Shown piece after piece: positions 1 to 5,319 of a stretch of DNA of 5,319 bases. Made by a program: the position numbers and the translations under genes. A model generated the notes under the pieces. The model saw only the letters and a program-made list of their open reading frames with translations, made no database searches and had not been told where the DNA came from. This stretch comes from an uncultured Rhodocyclaceae bacterium (GTDB lineage: Bacteria; Pseudomonadota; Gammaproteobacteria; Burkholderiales; Rhodocyclaceae), in assembly GCA_900549295.1 (NCBI GenBank), contig URNG01000154.1, forward strand, positions 1 to 5,319, given 5' to 3'. Each line of letters begins with the position of its first letter. The stretch's first letter is position 1.

Positions 1-283
1 GGCATGTTCTCGCCCCGCGGCGCCGGGCGCCCGGCGGCTCGCCGACACTACCGGCGATGATGCGTTGACTCACCGGCAGGCGCGCGCCCGGCGCGGCGAT
101 GTCCGCCACGCGCACGGCGTAGCCGTCCATCGCCGAATTATCCGAGGGCGGCACGTCGATCGTCGCCTGCTGCGCCGCTGCAAGCACCCGGCCACGCGCC
201 GCGTTGAGCGGCAGATGGCGGATTTCCTCTACCGGCTGCGCCGCCGCCAGCAATTTTTCAAGGGCTTCCTGAAAACTCAGCAT
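1..283 (-). CDS. moeA: MoeA molybdopterin molybdenumtransferase, N-terminal part (runs off the left edge)
   Basis: MoeA inserts molybdate into adenylylated molybdopterin in the last step of molybdenum cofactor synthesis, in the cytoplasm. About 94 codons are visible. The protein begins MLSFQEALEKLLA and carries the family hallmark DVPPSDNSAMDGYAVR near residues 48-63, followed by the usual PVSQRIIAGSVGEP stretch. The ATG at 283 is preceded by GGGGA seven bases upstream (positions 291-295) and overlaps the mobB stop by 7 bp, so the two genes are probably translationally coupled. After GEP (around position 35) the reading no longer resembles MoeA, which normally continues APGTAARIFTGAP. Dropping one base near 31-37 restores a partial match (APGAAGR), so a frameshift or sequence error at the edge is possible. 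The family assignment is secure; whether the gene is intact is not. Confidence 0.93.
   Translation of the reverse strand, partial: MLSFQEALEKLLAAAQPVEEIRHLPLNAARGRVLAAAQQATIDVPPSDNSAMDGYAVRVADIAAPGARLPVSQRIIAGSVGEPPGARRRGARTC
21..36. repeat. 16-bp perfect GC palindrome inside moeA
   Basis: CGCCGGGCGCCCGGCG is identical to its own reverse complement and consists only of G and C. It sits exactly where the moeA reading loses similarity to the family. It could fold into a strong hairpin or simply mark a stretch that is hard to sequence. No function is assigned. Confidence 0.7.
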
Positions 284-783
284 GGTGATTTCCCCAAGGC
301 ACAAAATTCGATCAGAAAATCGGCGATTGCCGCCGCGTCGTCGAGCGGCAGGCAAGGCAATTTCAGTTCGAGCGGCGCGTTGCTCGCTACCGCCACGATG
401 TCGTCGCGCTCCAGATAGAGGGGCGATTTGCCCAGTTCCGGGCGGTAGATTTCGATCTTCGGCACCGGCTCCTGCTTGAATCCTTCCACCAGCACCAGAT
501 CGCACGGCGCCATGCGCGCCAGCAGGCTTTCCAGTTGCGGCTCCTCGCGTTCCCGGCATTCGTGCATCAAGGCCCAGCGCGTGCCGCTCGCCAGCATCAC
601 CTCGCGCGCCCCGGCCTCGCGGTGGCGGTAGGAATCCTTGCCCGGCTTGTCGATGTCGAAACCGTGGTGCGCGTGCTTGATCACCGACACGGTGAAGCCG
701 CGCGCCGTCAGTTGCGGAAGCAGTTTTTCCAGCAGGGTCGTCTTGCCGGACCCCGACCAGCCGGTAAAGCCAAACACCTTCAT
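277..783 (-). CDS. mobB: MobB, GTP-binding molybdopterin-guanine dinucleotide biosynthesis adaptor
   Basis: MobB is a cytoplasmic P-loop GTPase that assists MobA/MoeA in making the guanine dinucleotide form of the molybdenum cofactor; it is helpful rather than essential in known bacteria. The 168-residue product matches the usual size. It opens MKVFGFTGWSGSGKTTL, with the Walker A loop at residues 8-16. It then shows the MobB signature KHAHHGFDIDKPGKDSYRH (residues 36-54), followed by REAGA, and the VEGFK motif (99-103) after a hydrophobic strand (DLVLVE). The frame stays open further upstream, to about 1101, but the ATG at 783 is chosen because the family begins at this P-loop strand and AAGGAG lies seven bases ahead. 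Its start overlaps the upstream gene's stop in an ATGA arrangement, and its stop overlaps the moeA start, placing it inside one operon. Confidence 0.95.
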   Translation of the reverse strand: MKVFGFTGWSGSGKTTLLEKLLPQLTARGFTVSVIKHAHHGFDIDKPGKDSYRHREAGAREVMLASGTRWALMHECREREEPQLESLLARMAPCDLVLVEGFKQEPVPKIEIYRPELGKSPLYLERDDIVAVASNAPLELKLPCLPLDDAAAIADFLIEFCALGKSPC

Positions 784-1940
784 GACTGCGCTCCTTCCAC
801 GAAAACCGGGGCGAACCCGCCGCCCGGCGTGCGGAAATTCGTGGTCTGTCCCTGATAAAGCCGCGCCGCCACCCGGAGCACGCGCCCGGCGTAAACGTAG
901 CAGCGGAAATCCGCCTTCATGTTCTGGCAAACGCCGTCGACTTCCACCGGATGCTCGGAAGGCGGCACGATTTCCTGCGCGATGTAACGGCCTTGCAGAA
1001 TCTCCTCGAACACCCGCTTGGTCAGCTTGTCGCCCCGGTAAGCGGCGCGGCTGCCAAAACCGGCGGCGGGCTTGAAAAACCAGCCCTTGCGCCCGGCCCA
1101 CAGGGTTTCGGCAAGCTCCGGCGCGACTTCGATAGTGCGCGGCACGCCGGCGAGCAGCACGCTTTGCGCGGGCGCATCGACGCCCAGGGCCGTCAGCGCG
1201 GCGGCATCGGACAGCAGCAGCAGGCGGCGCTTGTCGGCGTGCGTCGCATGCACTTGCGGATGCGGCGTCAGCACGATTTTCCCGGCCAGATAAGCGGCGC
1301 GCAGCGCGGCGCAGGCCGGGGTTTCGAGGTAGAAATCGGTGAGGCGGTTATAGACGAGGTCGATAGCCATATCGCCATGCCACAGCCGACCGTCGCGCCA
1401 TGCCAGATCACCCGGGTCGGCAATCGTCGCGGCGATGCCCTGCGCGGTGAACAGGTCGCGGAACAGCTCGAATTCGGCGGCGAGAAACTGCGTTTCCGGC
1501 TGCTCATCGACGATGGCGACGCTTGCCAGCGGCGCATCACCCCGCGCCAACCGCCATTCCGCCATAAACATGGCGAAAATTTCCTCGCGCAAAGCCGCGC
1601 CCGCCCCAATTTCGCCACGCCCGTCCAGCAGGCAGGCGTTGAGCAGCGCGCCGCCCGCATTGGTGTTGATCTCAATCAGCTTCGGCCCGGCGGGGGCCAA
1701 GTGGAAGTCGTAGCCCATGCATACACCGAGTGCGGCCTGCGGCAAACGGGCGATTTCCGGCGCATTCGCCAAGGCGTCGGCGCGGCAGGCAGGCAGCGCC
1801 AGCACCCGTTCGCAGGCGGTGACGCTCTCCGTCATGGCCGCGAATTGCTCCGGCGCGATCGTGATGCGGGCAGGGGAAAAAAACTGCGGCTGGCGCTCGG
1901 CAAGTCGTTCGTAGATGGATGGTTCGTCGGTGGATGGCAT
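780..1940 (-). CDS. Unnamed ATP-grasp-like protein with permuted motif order
   Basis: A 386-residue protein I cannot assign to a named enzyme. The segment GPKLIEINTNAGG (residues 85-97) resembles the metal-binding ExN end of ATP-grasp ligases. The segment KGWFFKPAAGFGSRAAYRG (285-303) resembles their nucleotide-binding lysine and glycine-rich loop. YIAQEIV (319-325) could be the adenine hinge, and DFRCYVYAGRV (344-354) followed by an arginine and TNFRTPGGG resembles the catalytic core. In ordinary ATP-grasp enzymes the ExN strand comes last; here it comes first and the protein ends after TPGGGFAPVF, which suggests circular permutation, as known for eukaryotic glutathione synthetase. No signal peptide or membrane segment is seen. 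The ATG at 1940 follows the helicase stop by 16 bp; a TTG at 1967 is an alternative, and neither has a clear ribosome site. The stop overlaps the mobB start by 4 bp. An ATP-dependent ligase activity is inferred; the substrate is unknown. Confidence 0.85.
   Translation of the reverse strand: MPSTDEPSIYERLAERQPQFFSPARITIAPEQFAAMTESVTACERVLALPACRADALANAPEIARLPQAALGVCMGYDFHLAPAGPKLIEINTNAGGALLNACLLDGRGEIGAGAALREEIFAMFMAEWRLARGDAPLASVAIVDEQPETQFLAAEFELFRDLFTAQGIAATIADPGDLAWRDGRLWHGDMAIDLVYNRLTDFYLETPACAALRAAYLAGKIVLTPHPQVHATHADKRRLLLLSDAAALTALGVDAPAQSVLLAGVPRTIEVAPELAETLWAGRKGWFFKPAAGFGSRAAYRGDKLTKRVFEEILQGRYIAQEIVPPSEHPVEVDGVCQNMKADFRCYVYAGRVLRVAARLYQGQTTNFRTPGGGFAPVFVEGAQS
791..796 (-). promoter_or_regulatory. 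Ribosome binding site of mobB
   Basis: On the minus strand AAGGAG lies seven bases before the ATG at 783, inside the last codons of the upstream gene. It is the clearest Shine-Dalgarno sequence in the leftward operon. It decides for the short 168-residue mobB rather than the longer open frame. Confidence 0.75.
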
Positions 1941-1956
1941 GGCGGTATCTACAGGA

Positions 1957-3891
1957 TCAACTTTCAACGGGCGCAGCGAAGAATTCCAGCACCGTGCGCA
2001 ATTCCTTGGTGCGCTGCATCGGCGGCAGACTTTGCCAGACTTTACGCCCGTAGGGTTTGGACAGCATGCGCGGGTCGCAGATCATCAGCACGCCGCGGTC
2101 GCTTTCGTCGCGGATCAGGCGTCCGGCCCCCTGTTTGACGCTGATGACGGCGCGCGGCAACTGGTATTCGATGAAGGCGTTGCGCCCCTGTTTCTTCAGT
2201 TCGTCGATGCGCGCCGACAGCACCGGATCGTCCGGCGGCGCGAAGGGAATCTTGTCGATGACGACGAGCGAAAGCGCCTCGCCGCGCACGTCGACGCCCT
2301 CCCAGAAACTCTGGCTGCCGACCAGGATCGCCGCGCCGTGAAAGCGGAAGCGTTGCAGCAGGTCGTTCTTGCTCCCCTCGCCTTGCACCAGCAGCGGCAC
2401 GTCCAGGCCGGCGGCGTCGATCTTTTCCTGCAGCAATTCACGCGTGCGGCGCATGGCGCGCAGGCTGGTGCACAGAAAGAAGGTGCCTCCCTGCGCTGCC
2501 TGCACGGCGGGCCAGGCGGCTTCCACCACGGCTTCGGTGAAGCGCCAGTCGTTCGGCTCCGGCATCCCCAGCGGGGCGTACAGCACGGCCTGCCTGCCGT
2601 AATCGAAAGGGCTTTCCCAGCAGGCCGATTCCGGCTCACCCAGGCCCATTTCGCTGCAATAGTGCTGAAAACGCCCCTGCACCGCCAGCGTCGCCGAGGT
2701 GAAAATCCAGGCGCGCGGGTGGCCGCCCATCTGCTTCCTGAAGATTTCCGCCACGTCGAGCGGCGTGGCGTTGAGTTGCAGGGCGTGGGTAAAGGCTTCT
2801 CCCCAATAGACGAAACCCGACCCGTCCGGCTGCTGCCAGCGGCGCAGGCGTTCGAGCAATTCGCCCGCCCGCTGCCAGCACTTTTCCAGCCCTTCGGCGC
2901 GCCCGGCCTGGGTTTCCAGAATGCTGGCGAAACGTTCGATGGCTTCGATCAGGGCCGCCAGCGCCGCGTCGAATTCCGGTTTCTCGCGCAGTTGCGCGGC
3001 GGAAAAACGGCCTGCATCGACGCCCACGGCCAGCCGCAGATCGCGCGCTGCCTTTTCGGCCACTTTGCCCGCCTCCGGCAAATCGAGGCAGTCGCGGGCA
3101 TGCGTCAAGGCTTCGTTGCGTGCATCGCGTACCAGATCGAGCACCTGCGCGGTGGAAATGCTGTCGCCGAAAAAGAGGCTCGCCACCTCCGGCAACTGGT
3201 GCGCCTCGTCGAAAATCACCGTGTTGCAGGCCGGCAGCAATTCCGCCATGCCTTCGTCGCGCAGCATCACGTCGGCAAAGAACAAATGGTGATTGACCAC
3301 CACCAGATCCGCCGCCATCGCCGCCTTGCGCGCCTGCATGACGAAACATTCCTTGTGGTTCGGGCATTCCTGGCCCAGACAGTTGTCGCGGGTCGATGTC
3401 ACCTGCTGCCAGACCGGCGAGTTTTCATTGACTTCCAGGCACTCCGCCTTATCGCCGCTGTGCGCGGCGCGCGCGAAGGCGGCGATGCGCCGCGCATCGG
3501 CGGCGTCCTCGCGGCTGAGAAAGCGCCCGTCGCCGAGCGCCTTCTGCAAGTGATAGTGGCAGACGTAATTGGCCCGCCCTTTCAACAAGGCAATCTGCGC
3601 CGGGGCGCGCAGGATGTCGCGCACCATCGGCAGATCCTTGTTGTAGAGCTGGTCTTGCAGAGTCTTGGTGCCGGTGGAGACGATCACCTTGCCATTGGAG
3701 CGCAGGGCCGGCACCAGATAGGCGAAGGTCTTGCCCGTCCCCGTCCCGGCCTCGGCGATGAACACGCTGTTGCTCTCGATCGCCGCCGCGATGCGCTCGG
3801 CCATCTCCACCTGCTGCGCACGCACGCGATACCCCTCGATGGCGCGCGCAAAAGGGCCGTCGGGCGAGAAGATTTCCTGGAGAGTGGACAA
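1957..3891 (-). CDS. yoaA: YoaA/DinG-family ATP-dependent DNA helicase (XPD-like, iron-sulfur)
   Basis: A superfamily 2 helicase expected to unwind DNA 5'-3' during repair of blocked or damaged replication forks. The 644-residue form matches E. coli YoaA in length and closely in sequence. It has Walker A EAGTGTGKTF (residues 47-56), the strand KVIVSTGTKTLQDQL, DEAH at 238-241, FTSATL around 397-402, SFWEGVDVRG around 528-537 and motif VI QGAGRLIR (587-594). Four cysteines (111, 171, 176, 182), the last three in a CX4CX5C pattern, are placed as in the 4Fe-4S domain. The start is uncertain. TTG at 3891 gives the family length and the expected opening STLQEIFSPDGPFARAI. ATG at 3969 would add 26 residues with no resemblance to the family, and the frame stays open to a TTG at 4014. 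No clear ribosome site precedes any of them. It is the first gene of the leftward operon. Confidence 0.95.
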   Translation of the reverse strand: MSTLQEIFSPDGPFARAIEGYRVRAQQVEMAERIAAAIESNSVFIAEAGTGTGKTFAYLVPALRSNGKVIVSTGTKTLQDQLYNKDLPMVRDILRAPAQIALLKGRANYVCHYHLQKALGDGRFLSREDAADARRIAAFARAAHSGDKAECLEVNENSPVWQQVTSTRDNCLGQECPNHKECFVMQARKAAMAADLVVVNHHLFFADVMLRDEGMAELLPACNTVIFDEAHQLPEVASLFFGDSISTAQVLDLVRDARNEALTHARDCLDLPEAGKVAEKAARDLRLAVGVDAGRFSAAQLREKPEFDAALAALIEAIERFASILETQAGRAEGLEKCWQRAGELLERLRRWQQPDGSGFVYWGEAFTHALQLNATPLDVAEIFRKQMGGHPRAWIFTSATLAVQGRFQHYCSEMGLGEPESACWESPFDYGRQAVLYAPLGMPEPNDWRFTEAVVEAAWPAVQAAQGGTFFLCTSLRAMRRTRELLQEKIDAAGLDVPLLVQGEGSKNDLLQRFRFHGAAILVGSQSFWEGVDVRGEALSLVVIDKIPFAPPDDPVLSARIDELKKQGRNAFIEYQLPRAVISVKQGAGRLIRDESDRGVLMICDPRMLSKPYGRKVWQSLPPMQRTKELRTVLEFFAAPVES

Positions 3892-4044
3892 AATAGAAAC
3901 GGCGGGTGGCAGCAGTGGGAACGGCAGTGTGAAAGCGGCAGAAAAAAGCGCCTGAACGCGCCGGGGCATCTTACTACAGGGGCTATCAGGCCGATCAGCG
4001 CGGCGGCGGCTCAACGAAGGAATCGCCAGATCGCCATGGTGCGG

Positions 4045-4076
4045 ATTTTATCATTGACGAGCGCGGCGATTGGCCA
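4045..4076 (-). promoter_or_regulatory. Weak promoter candidate for the leftward operon
   Basis: On the minus strand TGGCCA (4076-4071) is followed after 18 bases by GATAAA, within TGATAAAAT (4053-4045). This is the most AT-rich stretch upstream of the helicase and lies in the expected place. The -35 match is poor, so the call is tentative. The stretch from 3892 to 4145 otherwise holds only the Fur-like site and the inverted repeat. Confidence 0.25.
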
Positions 4077-4084
4077 CACGGGGT

Positions 4085-4103
4085 GGTAATGAGAATCAAG
4101 ATC
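4085..4103. promoter_or_regulatory. Fur-box-like operator upstream of the sigma gene
   Basis: GGTAATGAGAATCAAGATC matches the classical 19-bp Fur box (GATAATGATAATCATTATC) at 15 positions by hand alignment; the mismatches are positions 2, 9, 15 and 16. It lies 42 bp before the chosen sigma start. It overlaps an extended -10-like TGGTAATGA (4084-4092) and sits just ahead of TAAAAT (4106-4111), although no convincing -35 is visible. Iron-loaded Fur bound here would block transcription, as expected for FecI-type sigma genes. The site is also within about 10 bp of the weak leftward promoter candidate. Confidence 0.7.
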
Positions 4104-4106
4104 AGT

Positions 4107-4140
4107 AAAATGGCAGGTTTTCCGCAGCCCCTGCCATTTT
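4107..4140. repeat. Perfect 11-bp inverted repeat in the leader of the sigma gene
   Basis: AAAATGGCAGG (4107-4117) and CCTGCCATTTT (4130-4140) are exact reverse complements separated by a 12-base loop. The repeat begins three bases after the Fur-like site and ends five bases before the ATG at 4146. In RNA it would form a hairpin covering the place where a ribosome binding site should be. The A/T ends resemble a weak intrinsic terminator, but the T run is short and is followed by CC. It could be an attenuator, a translation-limiting hairpin or a protein-binding site. Confidence 0.65.
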
Positions 4141-4145
4141 CCGCC

Positions 4146-4685
4146 ATGCTCTCGCCCGCTTCCGCCTCGCCGCTGCTGCAAGCCATCGTTGCCCATTACG
4201 ATGAACTGATCGCCTACGTCCGCCACCGCATCGGCGACAAGGCCGCCGCTCAGGAAGTCGTACATGAGGTATGTCTCAAGGTGCTGAAGGCACCGGACGA
4301 GGAACCCGCCGTTCAGGTTCCTCTGGCCTTTCTCCGGCGTATGGCGATGCACGCGGCCATTGACCGCTACCGCAGCGAACGCGCCCACGCCGGGACGATC
4401 TGCGTCACCGATCAATCCCTGGATGAATTCATCGGCTTCGACGGCGGCACGCTTGGCCTCACCGGCCCCGAACTCGCCGCCGCCCGGCAGCAGCGCGAAA
4501 AATCCCTGCTGCGCGCCATCCGCGAACTGCCGCCGCGCTGTCAGGAAGTTTTCATCCTCGCCCACCTCTATCACATGCCCCAGACCGAAGTCGCGGCCAA
4601 GCTGCACATCTCGCGCGGCATGGTCGCCCGCCACCTGGCCCGCGCCCTCGATACCCTCGTCCCGGTGCTGCACGACCATGACTGA
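4146..4685 (+). CDS. FecI-type ECF RNA polymerase sigma factor
   Basis: A 179-residue extracytoplasmic-function sigma factor that would direct RNA polymerase to TonB-dependent transport genes when its partner FecR-like protein signals. Region 2 spans about residues 9-77: LLQAIVAHYDELIAYVRHRI, then VPLAFLRRMAMHAAIDRYRSE, the -10 recognition part. Region 4 spans about 120-172, with ELPPRCQEVFILAHL and a helix-turn-helix at QTEVAAKLHISRGMVARHL. The ATG at 4146 is preferred because the FecI-like similarity begins just after it and because earlier in-frame starts (GTG 4083, ATG 4089, ATG 4110) lie before or within the Fur-like site or the hairpin stem. No strong ribosome site precedes 4146. The last codons overlap the fecR-like start by 8 bp, so the two proteins are probably made together. 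The iron link is inferred from the family and the operator. Confidence 0.93.
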   Translation: MLSPASASPLLQAIVAHYDELIAYVRHRIGDKAAAQEVVHEVCLKVLKAPDEEPAVQVPLAFLRRMAMHAAIDRYRSERAHAGTICVTDQSLDEFIGFDGGTLGLTGPELAAARQQREKSLLRAIRELPPRCQEVFILAHLYHMPQTEVAAKLHISRGMVARHLARALDTLVPVLHDHD

Positions 4686-5319
4686 TCCACGCCCCGACGC
4701 CCACGGCATCCCTTCCACCGCAGGCGGCGCGCGCGCCCTCGGGCTGGAAAACGCCCTCGCCCCGTACACCGACGCCCTGCGCGCCCAACTGCCGAGCGCC
4801 GACGAAATCATCAGCCGCGCCGCCGAGCGCCAGCGCAGTGGCAAGCGGCAGCGCCAGGGCATCGCCCTCGCCCTGTGCCTGGGTTTGGGCGCCGTCTGGT
4901 GGACCGACCCCGCCTATCACACACAAACCCTGGCCACCGCGCCGGGCGAGCGCGCCGCCTGGACGCTGGCCGATGGCAGCCGGGTACGGCTCAACACCGC
5001 CACCCAGGTCGGCATCGCCTTCCACCTGCGCAGCCGCCGACTGACACTGGCCGACGGCGAAGCCACCTTCGAGGTCGCCCACGCCCCCTGGCACGGCCTG
5101 CTGCCGGCGCTCGAACGCCCGTTCACCGTCACCGCCGGAAAAACCGTGGTCGAAGACATCGGCACCGTTTTCAACGTCCGCCGCCAGCCCGGCGACCAGG
5201 TTGAAATCAGCGTCCAGACGGGGCGCGTGCGCGTCTACAACATCGAAGCCAGCACTGGCAGCGTCGAACTGACCAGCGGCCAGCGCCCGGAGCGCCGCGA
5301 CGGCACCCTGATGGCGACC
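4678..5319 (+). CDS. FecR-like anti-sigma/signal transducer, partial (runs off the right edge)
   Basis: FecR-like proteins sit in the inner membrane, hold or activate the paired sigma factor on the cytoplasmic side, and read the state of an outer-membrane TonB-dependent receptor from the periplasm. The frame is open for 214 codons to the window end. Residues 1-60 are a short basic, proline-containing cytoplasmic part ending RQRSGKRQRQ. GIALALCLGLGAVWW (61-75) is a single membrane segment. The FecR domain follows: WTLADGSRVRLNTAT (95-109), LADGEATFEV (124-133), FTVTAGKTVVEDIGTVFNV (149-167) and VEISVQTGRVRVY (175-187). The N-terminus lacks a recognisable form of the roughly 40-residue domain (DUF4880) that precedes the membrane segment in many FecR proteins. 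The ATG at 4678 lies inside the end of the sigma gene. The C-terminal receptor-contact part is missing from the window. Confidence 0.92.
   Translation, partial: MTDPRPDAHGIPSTAGGARALGLENALAPYTDALRAQLPSADEIISRAAERQRSGKRQRQGIALALCLGLGAVWWTDPAYHTQTLATAPGERAAWTLADGSRVRLNTATQVGIAFHLRSRRLTLADGEATFEVAHAPWHGLLPALERPFTVTAGKTVVEDIGTVFNVRRQPGDQVEISVQTGRVRVYNIEASTGSVELTSGQRPERRDGTLMAT

Noticed and set aside
784..1101. N-terminal extension of mobB by 106 residues
   Set aside because: The extension overlaps the end of the upstream gene, is unlike MobB, and the ATG at 783 has a good ribosome site.
951..2138. 395-residue plus-strand frame opposite the ATP-grasp-like gene
   Set aside because: It is antisense to a better supported gene, has a low-complexity Arg/Gly/Gln composition, and spans the junction of two genes.
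4011..4036. Eight-codon leader peptide (MAIWRFLR) upstream of the helicase
   Set aside because: Its stop overlaps the TTG at 4014, which looks suggestive. But it has no ribosome site and no regulatory codon run, and short frames are common by chance.
4054..4059. TTGACG as a plus-strand -35 box for the sigma gene
   Set aside because: No acceptable -10 hexamer lies 16-18 bases downstream; that stretch reads CACGGG and similar.
1915..4089. 724-residue open frame on the plus strand opposite the helicase
   Set aside because: It is an antisense shadow of a clearly recognisable helicase in GC-rich DNA. Its product is rich in His, Arg, Gln and Ala and shows no motifs.
4011..4862. 283-residue minus-strand frame opposite the sigma gene
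   Set aside because: The plus strand carries clear sigma region 2 and 4 motifs. The minus product resembles no family and crosses the control region.

Overview
This GC-rich window with dense, overlapping genes looks like a chromosomal segment of a betaproteobacterium, possibly a relative of the Rhodocyclales. That placement rests on gene content and protein style, not on a marker gene, so it is tentative.

Layout: positions 1-3891 hold a tightly packed leftward operon. In transcription order it is a YoaA/DinG-type iron-sulfur DNA helicase (1957-3891), an unnamed ATP-grasp-like protein (780-1940), mobB (277-783) and the 5' part of moeA (1-283). The last three junctions are very tight: a 16-bp gap, a 4-bp overlap and a 7-bp overlap. 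Positions 3892-4145 are a divergent control region. Positions 4146-5319 hold a rightward pair, a FecI-type ECF sigma factor and an incomplete fecR-like anti-sigma regulator, overlapping by 8 bp.

How the genes work together: MobB and MoeA both act late in molybdenum cofactor synthesis. The helicase belongs to the DNA-repair branch of XPD-like enzymes. The ATP-grasp-like protein is translationally coupled to mobB, but its substrate cannot be read from the sequence. The sigma/FecR pair is the usual cell-surface signalling module for TonB-dependent uptake, normally of iron complexes. A Fur-box-like site (15 of 19 consensus positions by hand count) lies upstream of the sigma gene and supports iron control. 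The receptor gene expected after fecR lies outside the window.

Most notable points: (1) the ATP-grasp motifs of the unnamed protein occur in permuted order; (2) a Fur-like site followed by a perfect 11-bp inverted repeat precedes the sigma gene, which argues for the start codon at 4146; (3) at the left edge moeA stops looking like MoeA exactly at a 16-bp perfect palindrome, suggesting a frameshift or sequence error; (4) the FecR-like protein seems to lack the usual FecR N-terminal domain.
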